Shown here piece after piece: positions 10,019 through 23,300 of a stretch of DNA of 64,000 nucleotides. The notes beneath the pieces were generated by a model that saw only the letters and a program-made list of their open reading frames with translations, made no database searches and was not told the DNA's origin. This DNA is from Bursaphelenchus xylophilus (taxonomy: Eukaryota; Nematoda; Chromadorea; Rhabditida; Aphelenchoididae). A program made the position numbers and the translations under genes. The stretch covers positions 7,750,001 through 7,814,000 of the forward strand of contig CAJFCV020000002.1 of the NCBI GenBank assembly GCA_904066235.2, given 5' to 3'. The stretch's first letter is position 1. Every line of letters starts with the position of its first letter.

Positions 10019-11872
10019 TTACTGAGGAGTGGCTGGAGCAGGCTTCTGTTCATTTGGAGTAGAGTTTGACGATACAGGGGGAGGAGGCTGTTGGACTTGA
10101 GACTGGGCTACAACAATATCTTCAAAGAATGTTTGGAGGGAATTCAGCTGCTCCAAGGCTTGTTCGCGTCTCGATGGTTCGTTGATGATGTCAATCGCAT
10201 GTTGTTTGATGCTCTGTAATCAAAAAGATTACTTTCTGTAACTACAACAATATCTCCTATAAATGATGGAATGTCAAATTAATTCCAAATTAAGAATCAC
10301 TCAAACAAAATCACGGATTCTAAAACTTACACTCAGATGGAATTCCACTTGGTCCAGGTACCTCTGCTGATCTTCATTCAGTTCTTCTTGCTCCCCATGG
10401 ATAACCTCGTACTGTCCTACATCCAGTTCTCCTCTGGCGTGCCTGTAAACCCTTCCGTCCGTAGATGCGATCTCTTGTTCATCCGCCACGATCAGCTCAT
10501 CTCCCTGGATCACATTGTTTCCCAGTCTATTTGATTTTAATTAATCTCTAATCAAACTTACTGATAATTCTTGAGGTCTTCATTGCTATCAATGAACAAA
10601 ACTCCCGGATGAGTGTAGGTTCTGTGTTTGGCTCTCTCCTCAGCAGTTTCAAATCTGGCATCGCATCTGGGCATTCCACAACAGTAATGCATGATCTGGT
10701 CGTCGTCATAATACTCTTCTTTCTTGGCCATTCTTTCCTGTGCCAATCGGTTGTTTCGAGCAAAGGAACGGCGACGGGAATCAAAACCTTTCCCGGAATT
10801 CATCAACTCGTCGACAATCTTGTCGCGAACGTCTTCCGGGAGGTGGGCTAAACAAAAATTATAATAAAAAACAAGTATAACAACTTGAAAAATGCGTTGA
10901 GATAACATAAAATCCATCTACAATTGAAAAATAAATGCTTACCATAGGCTTGACCGCTTTTGATTTCATCAACCAAGTCCTTGAATTTTGACTTAGGTTT
11001 GGCCGGACTAATTCTCAGCTCTGAATTCGCTTTACTCAACGCCCTTCTAGTCCAAACTTGATGCATTAAAGTCCTTTCATTATGCTCAAAGTTACAAATG
11101 TGATCTCCCAAAGGTTCATCCGGATCAGTCAAGAAACGATCTTGATGCACAATGATTCTGGCTTCCGCTTTGTTGTTATATTCATCTTGTCTGACTCCTC
11201 TCTTGACCTCCTCTCGATAACGACGACATTGTACACATCTGTACGTCTCATTCAAGGTCGTCGCATTCTTTCGCGCAAAGTACCATTCAGACGCATGCCC
11301 GGGGTACTTCCGAGAGTTGTACACGATCACCTAAAGAGAAAACTTATTTAATTCGTTGAACTTAGAAGAGCTAAAAGCAGAAATAAAAGCAAGAAACCAC
11401 ATACATGACGTTTTCGTTGAGATGAATCAAACTTGAAATCAACAAGTCCATAATCGCCGTATTCTGTCTTTTGGCGAGTATACCTGAAAGCATGTTTCAA
11501 CAATACTCAGCTATACAAATCATTTCAACAGTCATTCTAAACTTACGGTTTGTGTGGGACTGCATGACTCTCTCTTCTGATCATTCTTACATCCTGATCC
11601 AGCTCCAATTCCATTTCATGTTCGAATGTCGGCTCTTCATGATACTCCACATTATTCTCGACATATCTGGCTGGGTATCTCCTCAATCTCTTCACTCTTG
11701 GAGGTCCGAAGGATGAGCTTGGCTCCTGGTTTGCAGTGACAACCACCTCCTCGTTGGTGTCTCCACTCACATCTAGCTCCACCTCGACGTTTTCAGCGCT
11801 GTCCTCTTGTTTGATCTCAGGTTGAGGTCGGCCGCTTGACTGGACTGGCTGAACGGCCGCTGAATGCTCCAT
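10019..11872 (-). CDS. Nuclear zinc-finger protein (FLYWCH-like module plus C2H2)
   Basis: About six exons run from ATG 11872 to the stop at 10019. The N-terminus is acidic with a basic patch (PRVKRLRRYPARY). The middle holds a module of the kind expanded in nematodes near FLYWCH domains: VIVYNSRKYPGHASEWYF, YRCVQCRRYREE, then RFLTDPDEPLGDHICN, i.e. an aromatic WYF core with CxxC and a final HxC. Further on is a C2H2 finger, CGMPRCDARFETAEERAKHRTYTH (shown by its C and H spacing C-x4-C-x12-H-x4-H). The C-terminus is proline-rich (QQPPPP). It is probably a DNA-binding transcription regulator; the precise family is uncertain. The gene directly precedes top-3 on the same strand and may be co-transcribed with it. 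Confidence 0.75.
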
Positions 11873-12214
11873 AATTTTGAATTTTTCCCGACTTTATCAG
11901 GGAAAAGAGTAACAGCTGACCCAAATTTTTCGCGCGAGCTGGTCTAATGCGGCAAAAAGCCAGAAATTTTCGGTTTTCAAGCGCTTGGCATTTGACGTTT
12001 TCGTGGTGGGACTCAAAAAAGAGGGCGATGTAATTACAATAGAAATTTCAAAGCGTTTTGACAGAAACGCAAATAAGTCTCAAAAATAGTTACTTCGTTC
12101 CACGATGTTCTGTCTCATTTTCTACTACAGAACACATACGAACCAAATTTCAACTAACGAATATCCTTCTTTATGTAACAATAGAGATTTAAGAACAATT
12201 AATTTAAAGGCATT

Positions 12215-14101
12215 TTACATCGCCCCGTCATGCGTCGCCCATTGATTCTGATCGTCACTGACGATGATAACTTGATTGTTGTCGGCGTTGTCATAGATCT
12301 GGCGAGGTCGGATGTTGTTGAGATGATTCGCGTTGAACACTTTCTGGGCATTCTCGGCAAGTTGTCCAAGGAGAGGGAGGCTGCCGGGATCGTTCTTAGT
12401 GAAGAAGGGGCGGAGAATGTCGAAACAATATTGAATCTGAAAGATGAACAATGTGATAGCAATAATGGCCCTATATTATTTTAACAATATTACACTTACC
12501 TGTTCATCTGGAACTTGGAAAGCTGCCAATTGGCTGAGACCTTTGAAGAGATCTAACATATCATCTGCCGACACCTGTTCCTCTGAAGGTCTACTCGTAA
12601 GGAAGTCCTTCACACTCTGATTTCCTCTTCTGGAACTGGTGGATGATGAAGCCGATGGATGTCGCTGTGGGGCGTTCAGAGGAGTAACAAAATGCTCATT
12701 GAGCTCCTTCGTTTTGTTGGGCCTTAAATAATAAAATAAACTTCAACATCATAAATACCTCACAGTTACCCAAAAATAACTATCTACAATAACATCAAAA
12801 AGCAAGAAAACATCTCAACGAACTCACGTCGTACTAATCCTTGTGTACAAAGTGGACTTTTTGATGTCAATATCATGAAGCCGAGCCAATTCCTCCCGAA
12901 TCTTGGGGACTGAGCTCGTTTCGTTGTTGTCAACGCAATCCATTAGAGCTGCCAGCAGCTGGGGATACTTTTCTTCGAGACGAGGGCGCCCTCGAGGTCT
13001 GAGTTTCGGAGCTCGAGCTCTTTTTCGCTTCCGGTATTCGGCTTGATTTCGTCGATCTTTCTGTAAGGAAATTCGAAATAAAAATTGAGTGTCAATTATC
13101 AATTTTTGCGGGACTCGAAATGTCAAAAAAATTGCCGGAAATCTTCTCTTGGAATTCTTTTTCGAGAACAAGCACAAAGATGACGTTCATCGTAACGAAA
13201 GGGGGATAGTAAAAACCTCGAAAAACAAACAAAAACATCGGTCTTTGGGCATAAACTCCACAGAAACATCTACTAATTATACCTAAAAAGGAAAACATAA
13301 ACAAAACAACTTACGATCAGTTTGTTGACCCTCATCTCTACCCATCGTTTCCTTTCCACTAACTCCTTTATTCTTTTCTCCACATAATCGTCTCGTTCAA
13401 CTCGTTTGACCAACACTCCGAGCTCTTCTTCCACTAGACTTTGCTCTTTTCGGAGTTCCTTTACTTTTGGAGTTTCTTCATCACTTTGAGTTCCATCTTC
13501 TGAGTCCTGAGATCCATTCATGAGTGCTGATTCGACTAGGTAATGTAACGACTTTTCAGTGGGACTTTGGATGCCATTTGCGAGTCGTGTGACCATCTGA
13601 AGTTGGGAGATCTGAGGTTTCTGTGGTTCTGGCGGTGGGGCTGCATCTTCCACTTTATCACATGAATTCGCCTGGAAATACTCGTTTATACGATTGTAAA
13701 GAATTGAACGAGAGTCATTGTCCTTTTTTCGCTTAAATTCACCTTATTTTAGACGTCTAAAATGAAGAACAACAAAATTAGTGAACATTTACCTCAGTAG
13801 GGAACAATGACGGTGAATTATCCTCCATCTTTGACAACTACCTACTTTTTTGCCGATTTCCAAAATTACTTTGGCGACAAAAAATAAAAAATTTTGATTT
13901 TTTATCAAAAATGCCAAGGAATAGCCAAGAAATCCTTTCGAAACTTCGGTAAATTCACCAAACCCCACAAAAAGTAAGCAAATTTCTTACCACCATGTCT
14001 AAAATCTTTTGAAAGTTGTCTTCGTTAGCTGTGGAAGGCTGTGGTTCGGGTTCTTGATCCTCTGTTTCCACCTGCATCTTCACCACCACATTTTCAGCCA
14101 T
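12215..14101 (-). CDS. Predicted AT-hook/coiled-coil nuclear protein with two alternative first exons
   Basis: A common body is built from exons near 13672-13315 (acidic, with a coiled-coil-like charged stretch VKELRKEQSLVEEELGVL), ~13063-12829, 12722-12500 and 12436-12215. The third part holds a basic segment with an AT-hook-like RPRGRPRLEEKYP and a helical segment (KIREELARLHDIDIKKSTLYTR) that could be a helix-turn-helix. The protein ends AMATHDGAM-like (…WATHDGAM). Two exons can supply the start codon, both ending in phase 0 with good donors: 14101-13991 (37 codons, MAENVVVK…) and 13828-13793 (12 codons, MEDNSPSLFPTE). I do not recognise the family; a chromatin or transcription role is inferred from the AT-hook and charge. 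Confidence 0.7.
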
Positions 14102-15993
14102 CGAAATGGAGATCCGCTAAAATCAAACGATGGATTTGTTACTATAATCTCAACTAAAAAGTCAGCGAACGAAATTACAAAGAATTATCAAAATTTCCAC
14201 ATAAATACAAAAGAGAATGACGTTTTTATGCAAATTTTCACGTTAATTTTTGCTCGAAATGTCATAAGTCGACTAAAATAATGTCACAAATTATAAAATA
14301 CAATCCCATCGTCTTAAGACTTTTTATCATATAAACTTATTAAAACACAGTAATAAAGCCATTTTTTTGGTTAAAGCGATGTAAAACAATATAAAAATGT
14401 AATGGTGTATAGTGGATGGTGGTATCCCCAGAAAATGCGTAATGCCGATCTAATTTCTAGATACGAATGACACAACTTGGAGCAGCAGAGAGGTCGGGCG
14501 CCATGGGTTTTCTGGGCTGTCCACGGAATGACTGACGAAATAAGAGCACCCGGCGAGAGAAAGGGCTTCCGAAGAGAGACCAGACCGTCAAAGTGCCAGT
14601 GGTTAGCCGACTCAGAACGACAGAAATGACGCGTTTTTTGGGAGTGAATGGAAGGCCCAATCTGATGAGAAATACTCAAGGTGAAATTGGAAGAATAAGC
14701 AGATGGATCGAACAAAATAATTTCATTCTAACTACAAAAAAGCAGGTCCATTTCTATTCGAACATGACAACAAAAGTCAGCAATGACAGAAAAGAAATGA
14801 TTGAGTGACGCGCAGAGAGATTTAGAGGAGGAAAATCAGAGAAAACGATTAATCCACAATAGAACAATGTTCGTGGAATGCAAAAAATAATTTGATTTTG
14901 TGATATATGAAAAAGGTAAATGCACCGTAATTCATTCGATTAAGAGAGCGCTTGTCGCTTATTGGTCAACATTTTATGGTTGTCAAATTGTCATCAAAAT
15001 TTGTTTTGTAATCGTTATTTTGAAGTTTACTGGGGCTGACAGGCAACGGTTATCCAAGTCCAAGGGAATGACTAAAAGATTTTAGGATACCGGCATAAGC
15101 GTGCTGTAAAGCTTCTTTCTAAATTGTCTTCATCTGGAGTTCCGATTGGCGGTAACTATCAGAGGCTACAGTAAGAAATGGAACAAGACTTTTGAAAAAA
15201 AAACTTCCGCAACCTCTCATCTGGGGCAGGTTTCAGTTGGGGCCCAAACAAGGCTGGCCAAGAGGTTGGTGTCAAAGAGAAAGAATGGCAGCCAAAAAAT
15301 TTTTTTCGAGATTCCAAAGCCATTGACACTTTATCTAGCCGATCCAGGTGCATGGCTAGCCATTTAAAAAATTTGGTTGTCATTTCAACTCATTGGCTTG
15401 ACGGTCGAATATTTTTGCAACTGGTTATACAGATTGGAGTACCCGATCTGCCCCAAATGAAGGGCAACCAACCAATCGAACCCCCAATTTTTTGTTGGAT
15501 TTCATTTGTGGGTTATGTTGCAAGATACCTGACTAAACAGCCGATTTATAAAATGGCTAGCAAAAGCGGCGAAATTTCGACTTGGCCGTCGTTCCCACGC
15601 ATTCGATCAGCCAAGCCTTTAAAGTCATGATTTCTTTTTCATTCAAATTGTGTAATTGTCCACAGTATGTTCAGATGGTTTCATTTCACAGTAAGCCGAA
15701 ATTTTAAGGGCAATGAATGATGCAAATTTCACTTTTTTAGATTGATTAGTGTCCCCAAAATACCAAATAAATTCAAACGTAATAGTAAATATATTTATCG
15801 ATTTATTCATAAATACCGGATAAAAATTCTAAGAAACTGAAAGGAATGTGGAAATGTAAAAATTGAAAGACACTGCCTAAGGGTTAGTAAGAAAAATAAA
15901 AGCTATTAAACTGATGATCGAATCATATACAGTACGCCAGCTTACAATCTAATCGGCTACACAATCCATCTGCCGGAAGAAATAATCGAGATT
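14102..15993. other. 1.9-kb intergenic stretch, no gene supported
   Basis: It lies between the AT-hook gene start and the 3' end of the Polyhomeotic-like gene. Open frames near 15146-15630 have no splice-consistent extension or known motif. A minus-strand AATAAA at 15802-15807 is a plausible poly(A) signal for the Polyhomeotic-like gene. Confidence 0.5.
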
Positions 15994-18900
15994 TCAGACA
16001 ACGCCTAAGGCCTTCTGTTCTTCCAGGATTGCTCTCAAATCTCTTTCTAATTTAACCGCAGGCCCCAATTTGAGTGATAATCCGGACCTAAGTTGTTGTT
16101 GTTGAAGCAGAACAACGAGGGCATCTCCATCAATCTCTTGCTCCTTCAGTTCGTTGATCACAACATCGCTACAATGAACGATTGCGGCCCAGGCAGCGAC
16201 TTCATCCAGCTAAAATCCATACGATTAGTCAATGAGACTGCAGAAAAAGTCCCTATATTATATTAAAGATCCGACAAAAAAATGACTTACGCTCCAACTA
16301 GCGACCGGTCGTTTCTTGAGTTCGTCCATGCCCAGATGGCCACCATTTTTGGGATTTTCTGGGATTGGAGCAACTTTCTGGATTGGATGAGGTACCGAAG
16401 TGGACGGTTGGAGATGTCTGGAGGGTGAGGGTTGCGGGGGAAGACTTGAAATTGGCGCTGGCTTGGTCGAGGGAGGTCTGCTGGAACTATAATTGATTTA
16501 TAAGGGCTTTTATCGATCTATTATTACTAGTAATATCACATCTTACAGTACACGTAAAGAATTGTAAATTCATTTTGCTCTTACCTGGAAGTAGAGCTGC
16601 ATTCGCTGTGTTCCAATCCATTCGAGTCCTGACTTCCTCCCAAATCCACATGATGTCCCAGTTTCTCTTGTACTTGACATTCTAACGATAATCGTTTTCT
16701 GTAGTTTTTCTTGCACTCACTGTTACAGTACTGTGGATTCTTTTTGCTCTTGCTGGCCTTGTGACAGAACAGACAGCCGCCTTCCGAGATCTGCGACTTC
16801 ACACTCTGTCGTTCACTCTCGTCATCAATAACACTATCGGAGTTATCTTCCTCTTCAAAGTCATCATCAAAAAGTTTCTTGTAGCCGGATGAGTTTTGCA
16901 TCGATCGTCGCGGTCTATCAGCCTTCTTATCGTTGCTGGGACGGCCAACACGTCGAGGAGGAGCGGCTGGGGTTCGGCTGACGGCTCGGATTTCGCTTGG
17001 ATGAGGTTTTTCTTCAGCTAAAATTTCATGGATAAAATAAATTGTGCAATTTTTGCCGAGAGTGATAAATGGAAAAGAAATCTGTGCCTTATAAATTTAT
17101 AAATAAGTCAATATCCGTCTCTCCTGACGCAACAATTTACCTTGTACATGTTTCTGGATCTGCTGCTGAGAAATCAGGACCTCATCTCGGAACGTATCGG
17201 CACTGGTTGTCTACAAAATACCGATTACTTTGCTGCAAAGCAACTCCTTTCTAACCACACAAACAAAAGCAAACAAAAATAAATTCTAAAACTAGTGATC
17301 GTACCTTTACTGGACCTACCTTGAACGGGTTCTTGCCCGGTCCAAAGTCCATATTCAGCAGTCCCTCCAATTCTCTGTTCTTCTTCCTCAATCTCTTGTC
17401 CTCGATGGATTGAGGGGTGTTTCCAGCCGATTTGATCTTCTTGACGCCATGTTCCGGCATCTTTCTTGGTGTACTCGATGGGTGTTTCTCGACCTTTGGT
17501 GCTAATTTTGGAGTGAATTCTGCCGGTTTCTCCACCTTGGTCTTTCTTCCGACCTTTGGCTTTACTTTATTTTCCTTCTGGAGCTTCTGAATCGTCTTTT
17601 CTTTCGTCTGAATCTTCTCTGATTTCCTCTCCGTCTCTCTCTTTTCCTTGATCTCTATGGATGATGGATTTGATAAGGGAGTAGAGGGAGTGGACGATTG
17701 AGGACTAAAGATGTAGTTGTGGACTCCCTTGGTCTCTTTCGGAGGGGGTGTAAAGTCGGGTTCTTGGATTGTAAAGCCTTGAACTTGATGAACTTTGGTT
17801 CCGGGTTTCGGTTGGAATTTGGATGAACAGGAGGCTTCTTCTCGGAAGACGGTCTTCTGAACTTCGAGGGCTGGGAGGGGAGCTGAAATAAAATCAAATT
17901 TAATATTATTGTATTATAGGATCAGTCTACTAATTTCCAGCCCTATAATCTTGCGAAATATTGAGGAATTTCCCAAGATTCACTTGCTTAGTCATCGGTC
18001 CTACTCCAATCTCTATCTTACAACTAATTTCCACCCCTTAAAACACAATTTTAACATCAAAATTCCCTTAAAACATCTGCAAAAACAGGAATGCGGGAAA
18101 GAAAAGATATTAAAAATGGCCGGCGTTCCGTGTGAAGAACGGCCAGATGTCCTTTAGAGCGAAACAAAATAAACAGAGGGAAAGGGAGCGATGACACAAG
18201 GGAGATCTTTCGAAAAAGACTCAACAAAAACAACACGGAGTAAATCCCAATCCTATTATGCAAAAGCTTTTTGGAGTCTAAAATAAGTACAAGTTGAAAA
18301 AAAGGATGACAAAAGTTATTGCAAATTTCAAAAATAACCCGAAATTTAGGAAGTCATCAGAAATCCAAAAAATAAATCAATAAAAAAACACCAATTTTTT
18401 TATAATTTTGAGTGTTTCCATTTTTTTGCAAAATATTAACACTGGTCTAAACTCACCATTAAATGTTGCCATTTCAATGGACGGCGGTTTCTCCTCGTTC
18501 CCATTGCTGATAACCTGACTTTGTCCCATTTGAGTCAGCAATTCCTTAGGCACTCCAATCTTGAAGGCCTGTTTTAGATGCATAAAGTGTGGCTGAGAGA
18601 CGGGGATCTTGATCTGACCTCCCGAGGAGATCTTTTCGGAAGTGCTGGGGCCATTTTCAGCCTCGGCCAGTTTGATCTTCTTGGCCTGAGGGGCTTTTTC
18701 ATCGCTGGTTGATTGCTGAGGATTTGGCGAAAGTTTTGGCGGGGGTTCAGCGGCCATGACCGAATTGGCATTCGAATTTTGGGCGACTTTACAGTAACCA
18801 ACAATCTGATTCTGTTGATTTAAGAGAGCCATTTGGCCTCCGAATGGGACCATGTGACAATCGCCCAGGGATTGGCGAAGAGGACCGCCGCTGACGAATT

Positions 18901-20356
18901 GGGGAGGTTTCACTGAAAAAATTGTGCCTCATAAAGTGATTAATTAACAATCACATTTTGGCAGCAATAAATTTTCCTTCGAATTCAAAATTTTCCGAAA
19001 ATCTCGGATCTGATTTGTCTCAAAAAAGGTTGCTTTCATCACCACGTTTTATTCCAAAGGTGTCAAAACAAATGAAAACGAACACAGACGAGTAAAAGGT
19101 GAGTTACGTAAAAGTGTAAATGTGTTCGAGTTCATTGTTTTGAGCCACGCCCCGGTTTCCATGGGGACGTTACACACTGTTGTACTACAAAAACGGAGAT
19201 TCCGGACAAATATTCAGATATATGTATCCTATTACCCTTCTTTTTTCAAAAAGAAACCTGCCAAAAGTTGAAAGAGAGGCCTCTTAATTCACATTATCTT
19301 AGGCGATACCATCGGATTTTAGCAATTACTTCACTTCGCTTACCCTGGATTTGTTGTGGTTGTTGTCCTTGCCGATTCTGCTGCTGTTGCTGTGCAATAA
19401 AGCCCGGAGGGACTTGAATTAATTGAGGCTGCATTTTGATATTATTCTTGGCCCCAGTCATCGATGGTTGAATATATTGGACTCGTTGGACTGTGTTCGG
19501 AGGGCTGTTGTTCTTGGAGGTCTCAACCTGCATGGGTCTTGGCCCTTGATGAACAAAGACGGGTTTCCCATTCACCAGCATCATACTGGCCGCACTCATA
19601 TATTGCATCGGCATTCCCGGATAAATCCCGTGGATTGGTGTCAGATATTGAGGTTGGGAAGTTGGCGGAGGCTGCTTTTTGGCCTGTTTCCGAGGTGCAC
19701 GTGGCTTCTTCGGAGGTGTCGGGACAGCTGGAGACGCTGATGTTGTTGTGGTTGCAGTGGAATTGGCTAGACTATTGAGTGCAGCGGTCGCCACGGAGGC
19801 TGAGATTGTTGTCACTGGGATTAGATTGGAGGGAGTGGGGCCAGAAATTGGAATCAAACTCGGAGTCAATGTCACTTTTGGCACCGAGACTTTGGGTGGG
19901 GAAGGCGGCTAAAAATATATTTATTATAATGTGTGACTAAAAGATTGACGAGTCTTTCTCAGTTCGAGAACGAGCAAATTCGTACATACCTTATCTTCGA
20001 CTTTCTCAGCATTCTCCACTTTCGGCGCCTCAAAAGCAGGCACTTGTTCCATTTCCTCGGCCCGAGGCTGGGATTCCAAGGCTGGTGGAAGATCGTCATC
20101 TTCCATGGTGGTATCCGGCTCCTTGACGTCCTTGCTATCTTCGTCAATTACAAGGATACTGGAATCGACCGAATTCGAACGACTGACGCTTGGTTTTTGG
20201 TCGATTATTGGGGAATCCTTTGGCTGATCGAGTGTTGGCGGGCCCTCTGGGTTTGTGCTAGAAACAGAAAAGTTTTTGTTGCAAATATCCGTGAAGAACA
20301 AGTGCATACAATTTGTCGATTTTCTTTTGTAAGCATAATTACAAAACTTACCTCAT
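15994..20356 (-). CDS. Polyhomeotic-like PRC1 protein (FCS zinc finger + C-terminal SAM)
   Basis: Nine exons give ~930 aa. Exon 1 supplies only ATG AG (20356-20352); the next exons are 20257-19990, 19908-19344, 18912-18457 and 17882-17320, then four more to the stop at 15994. The N-terminal half is Ser/Thr/Pro/Gln-rich with a Q-run (IAQQQQQNRQGQQPQQIQ); a Lys-rich middle follows. Near residue ~750 lies an FCS-type zinc finger (CLFCHK…NPQYCNSECKKNY), preceded by an AT-hook-like RRVGRPSN and an acidic patch. The last ~65 residues are a SAM domain (WSLDEVAAWAAIVHC, QEIDGDALVVLL, LSLKLGPAVKLERDLRAIL), where IDGxALxxL and LKLGPA are hallmarks of the Ph/Scm/L3MBT SAM group. FCS plus terminal SAM without MBT repeats is the Polyhomeotic/PHC layout, so a polymerising Polycomb PRC1 subunit is the best call. 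All junction phases agree. Confidence 0.82.
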
Positions 20357-23300
20357 TCTTCCAAAAAAGTAGTGGTGGCAACTTAAGGTTTTGCAGTTCA
20401 GAGCATTCACACCACTTTGATAGCCTAGAAAAAATAATTTAATGCCGGATACAATAGCCTAGCCATCAATGCAGTCGAACAGCTTTCTTCACGGAGAACC
20501 AAAATAACGGTTTTAAAAAGTCATCACAAAATTCAACAAAATTCCCGACCAAACAACCAATAAATGCATGAAATACTCCCATATAATATGGCATTCCCCG
20601 CAAAGCCTCCGGAATTCAAAAGGAATGACTCTAGGGGAGAGAGACCATCTGGCATGACCTCGAGTAAAGAGCCAATGACTGTTCAATCAAATTGATTACT
20701 ACGGTCGACAGAATCGATTAGATTGTGCAACAAGTTTATGAAGTTTCATATTAAGGGTCTTTCGTACCACATGGTGTTATGATATATTGTAAACAATGGT
20801 GGGAAAAAATCTTTGGGTTTGTGACTTATGATAAAAATCTTTTTTGTCGGATATCATTGTGCTTCCAATACAATAATTAAAAAGATTTGGAAACATAACG
20901 CTTTCAGAATCCCTTGGATCGAATTCAAACGCAAAAACTAAGAATTTTTGGGGCGAAAAGAAGGAAAAAAGGGGGGGGGAGAATAAATGTCGTCCGAAGC
21001 CGCGGGTTGAAAGGGACCGAGTGGAGAGAGGAAGAATGGGAGCAGAACTGCGACGAGCGGACCCAGAAAAAAGGGGGGAGCCAACGAGTCGGTTCGATTC
21101 ATCGCTTGTTGAGCGCCCACCAATCAGGACCCGTCCCGACAGCCAACCAGCGATGAAGCCGGGGTGCAAATTCGGACCGGCTGCACATAGGATGAGAGAG
21201 CATGGGCAGAGAAAAAAAGAAATCGGGGAAAAGGGAAACGACGAATGGGAAAAGGAGAATCAGAGGCGAGAAGAACGAAGAAGAGAGCGTATGGTCGAGG
21301 CGGAAAAGGAAGGACTCTGCCAAAAGAACGTACAAATCGGATTCGACCATTTAAAAACGGACCGGACCTTCGCCCTGGCTCTCCCGCACAATTGGAAGGA
21401 TGGAGAAAGTAATCGTAGTGACCGAGCGGAGAGATTGCGGGCAACAGGGAGAGTGCGGGAATTCGTCCGTGACAGCCGGCCCGCTTTTTCACCCACAGGC
21501 ACCAACGGACGCCCAAACGAATGGAGGGGAGCGGACGCCGACTTCGAAGGCCGCCTCTCCTCCGGGCATGCGGTCTTTTCGCCGCGTCTCTCCTAATTTA
21601 TCATTCCTCTTCCCTGCATCTAATCAGTCTCTCTTAATTGCGAATTGTAATACCACTTCTTTCCCTCATATTTTGCGTTCATTTCTCCGCACTTCTCGTC
21701 GTCGCAACGCCCGTTAACAGCAGCTGATAATTGGTCTGATAAATGGGACTGGTCGACTGATAGTTGGGGGCCTTATCAGTCAGATCTGGGCCAATACAAA
21801 TACTGGGAATTACAATAAAACGGGCCCCGCTTCGATCAGATAACAGAGTCCGGACTGCGGTTTCAGAAGACCCGTTCCTTCCTTTCCCCTTTTCAAGGCT
21901 TCAAAGGATCTACAAAAAAGTCACGGCGACAGAGACTACTTTGATCTTGCCGCTCGAATAGCGAGAACACTGAGGATTGTAAATGTTAAAAAACGGAAAT
22001 AACAACTTTTCAGTCCCCTTGGGATCTTGGACAAGTATAATTGGGAACGAAATTTTTTAATAACTTAATCGTGGTTCACAACAAACCAGACATCCATTAA
22101 TAAGACAATAGAAGACTTGCAACCGATGTATACTAGACAGCATCTTTTACTAGGCTGTCCCATGCAACTTTATTACTACCGGCACTCTCTACTTGTTCGC
22201 CCTTTGAAACACGGAGTTGCTCATTCCCGAGATGCCAGGCCATTCATTCACAAAACACTTGAGTCATTATTTATTTGCATTGCGCGAAAGCCCAGCGCAA
22301 TGCGTGTTTGAATGGCTCTGCCCATAACTGCAGACATAAGAAGCACAAGTTGATGGGAGAATGCGGCTAATTGATACCAACTTTATACAGTAATCCATGT
22401 GAGATTCCGACGTTCCCTAACAGAAGACAAAGCCATCCAAAGTCATCTGTTTTTTGCAGGTATTACAACACGGTCGGCCCCATAAATTATAATAATCAGC
22501 GCACCGCATAATGCGCAGTCAGAGCCCTTTTATTATGCCGTTACTTTGATTTTTATGATAAGACATAAAAGAAGCGCAATGTCGAGATTTCCGCCCTTTC
22601 TTTCGATCCGATCAAATTATGGGCCCAACATCTGGAGGTCTAATGAAGACCAAGGGAACGACTCAACATATTGTTGGACTGTTTCGAGGGCAGAGAGGCT
22701 TGCAGAATAAGATGTTTGGTTGCCAGCAGGCAAGAAATGATGGATCAACAGACATGAATATGGAAGTTGGAATCAATATCGACAAGTCGCAACTTCCATC
22801 TGATCCAAAAAAGCTGTATTTTTTTTATTCATTCGAAGTTGCTTCTTGTAATCCATCGAACGCCTAGCCGAGCAGTTGGATTGGTGGCCAAAGCTAAGAT
22901 TTTTCTTTCGGACATCCCAACTGTTCGGCTGGCTATGAGATGTATAATGGAATCAGTCAATTACTGATCCCGTACAATCCAGCAAACGACAAAGTCATAT
23001 TCAAAGAGCACTGGAAGCCAACCGGAACTTTAAAACAAGACATCAGATTAAAACCCCATCACCAACAAAGATTCCCTATGCCACTCAAACAGACTGCACA
23101 GAGACAATCAAGTTACAGAACCCAAGTTAATCCTGCCTTGGAGAGCACCACTCCTTGACTCATCAGTGATAACAAACGCTTAGCCACTGACAAAACATTA
23201 ATCATTTCTTAATTTGTGTGCTCTTGTGTGTTTCTTTTTATGCGAATCTCCGTAATCGCTGTTTTATACCGCATAAAGAGCGGTTACCCGCGGTTATAGG

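Noticed and set aside
15146..15630. Two overlapping + strand ORFs between genes
   Set aside because: No family signature and no phase-consistent splice sites; left as intergenic.
21021..21596. 191-codon + strand ORF and overlapping minus ORFs
   Set aside because: Purine-rich DNA gives open frames on both strands; the predicted protein is Arg/Glu low-complexity with no domain.
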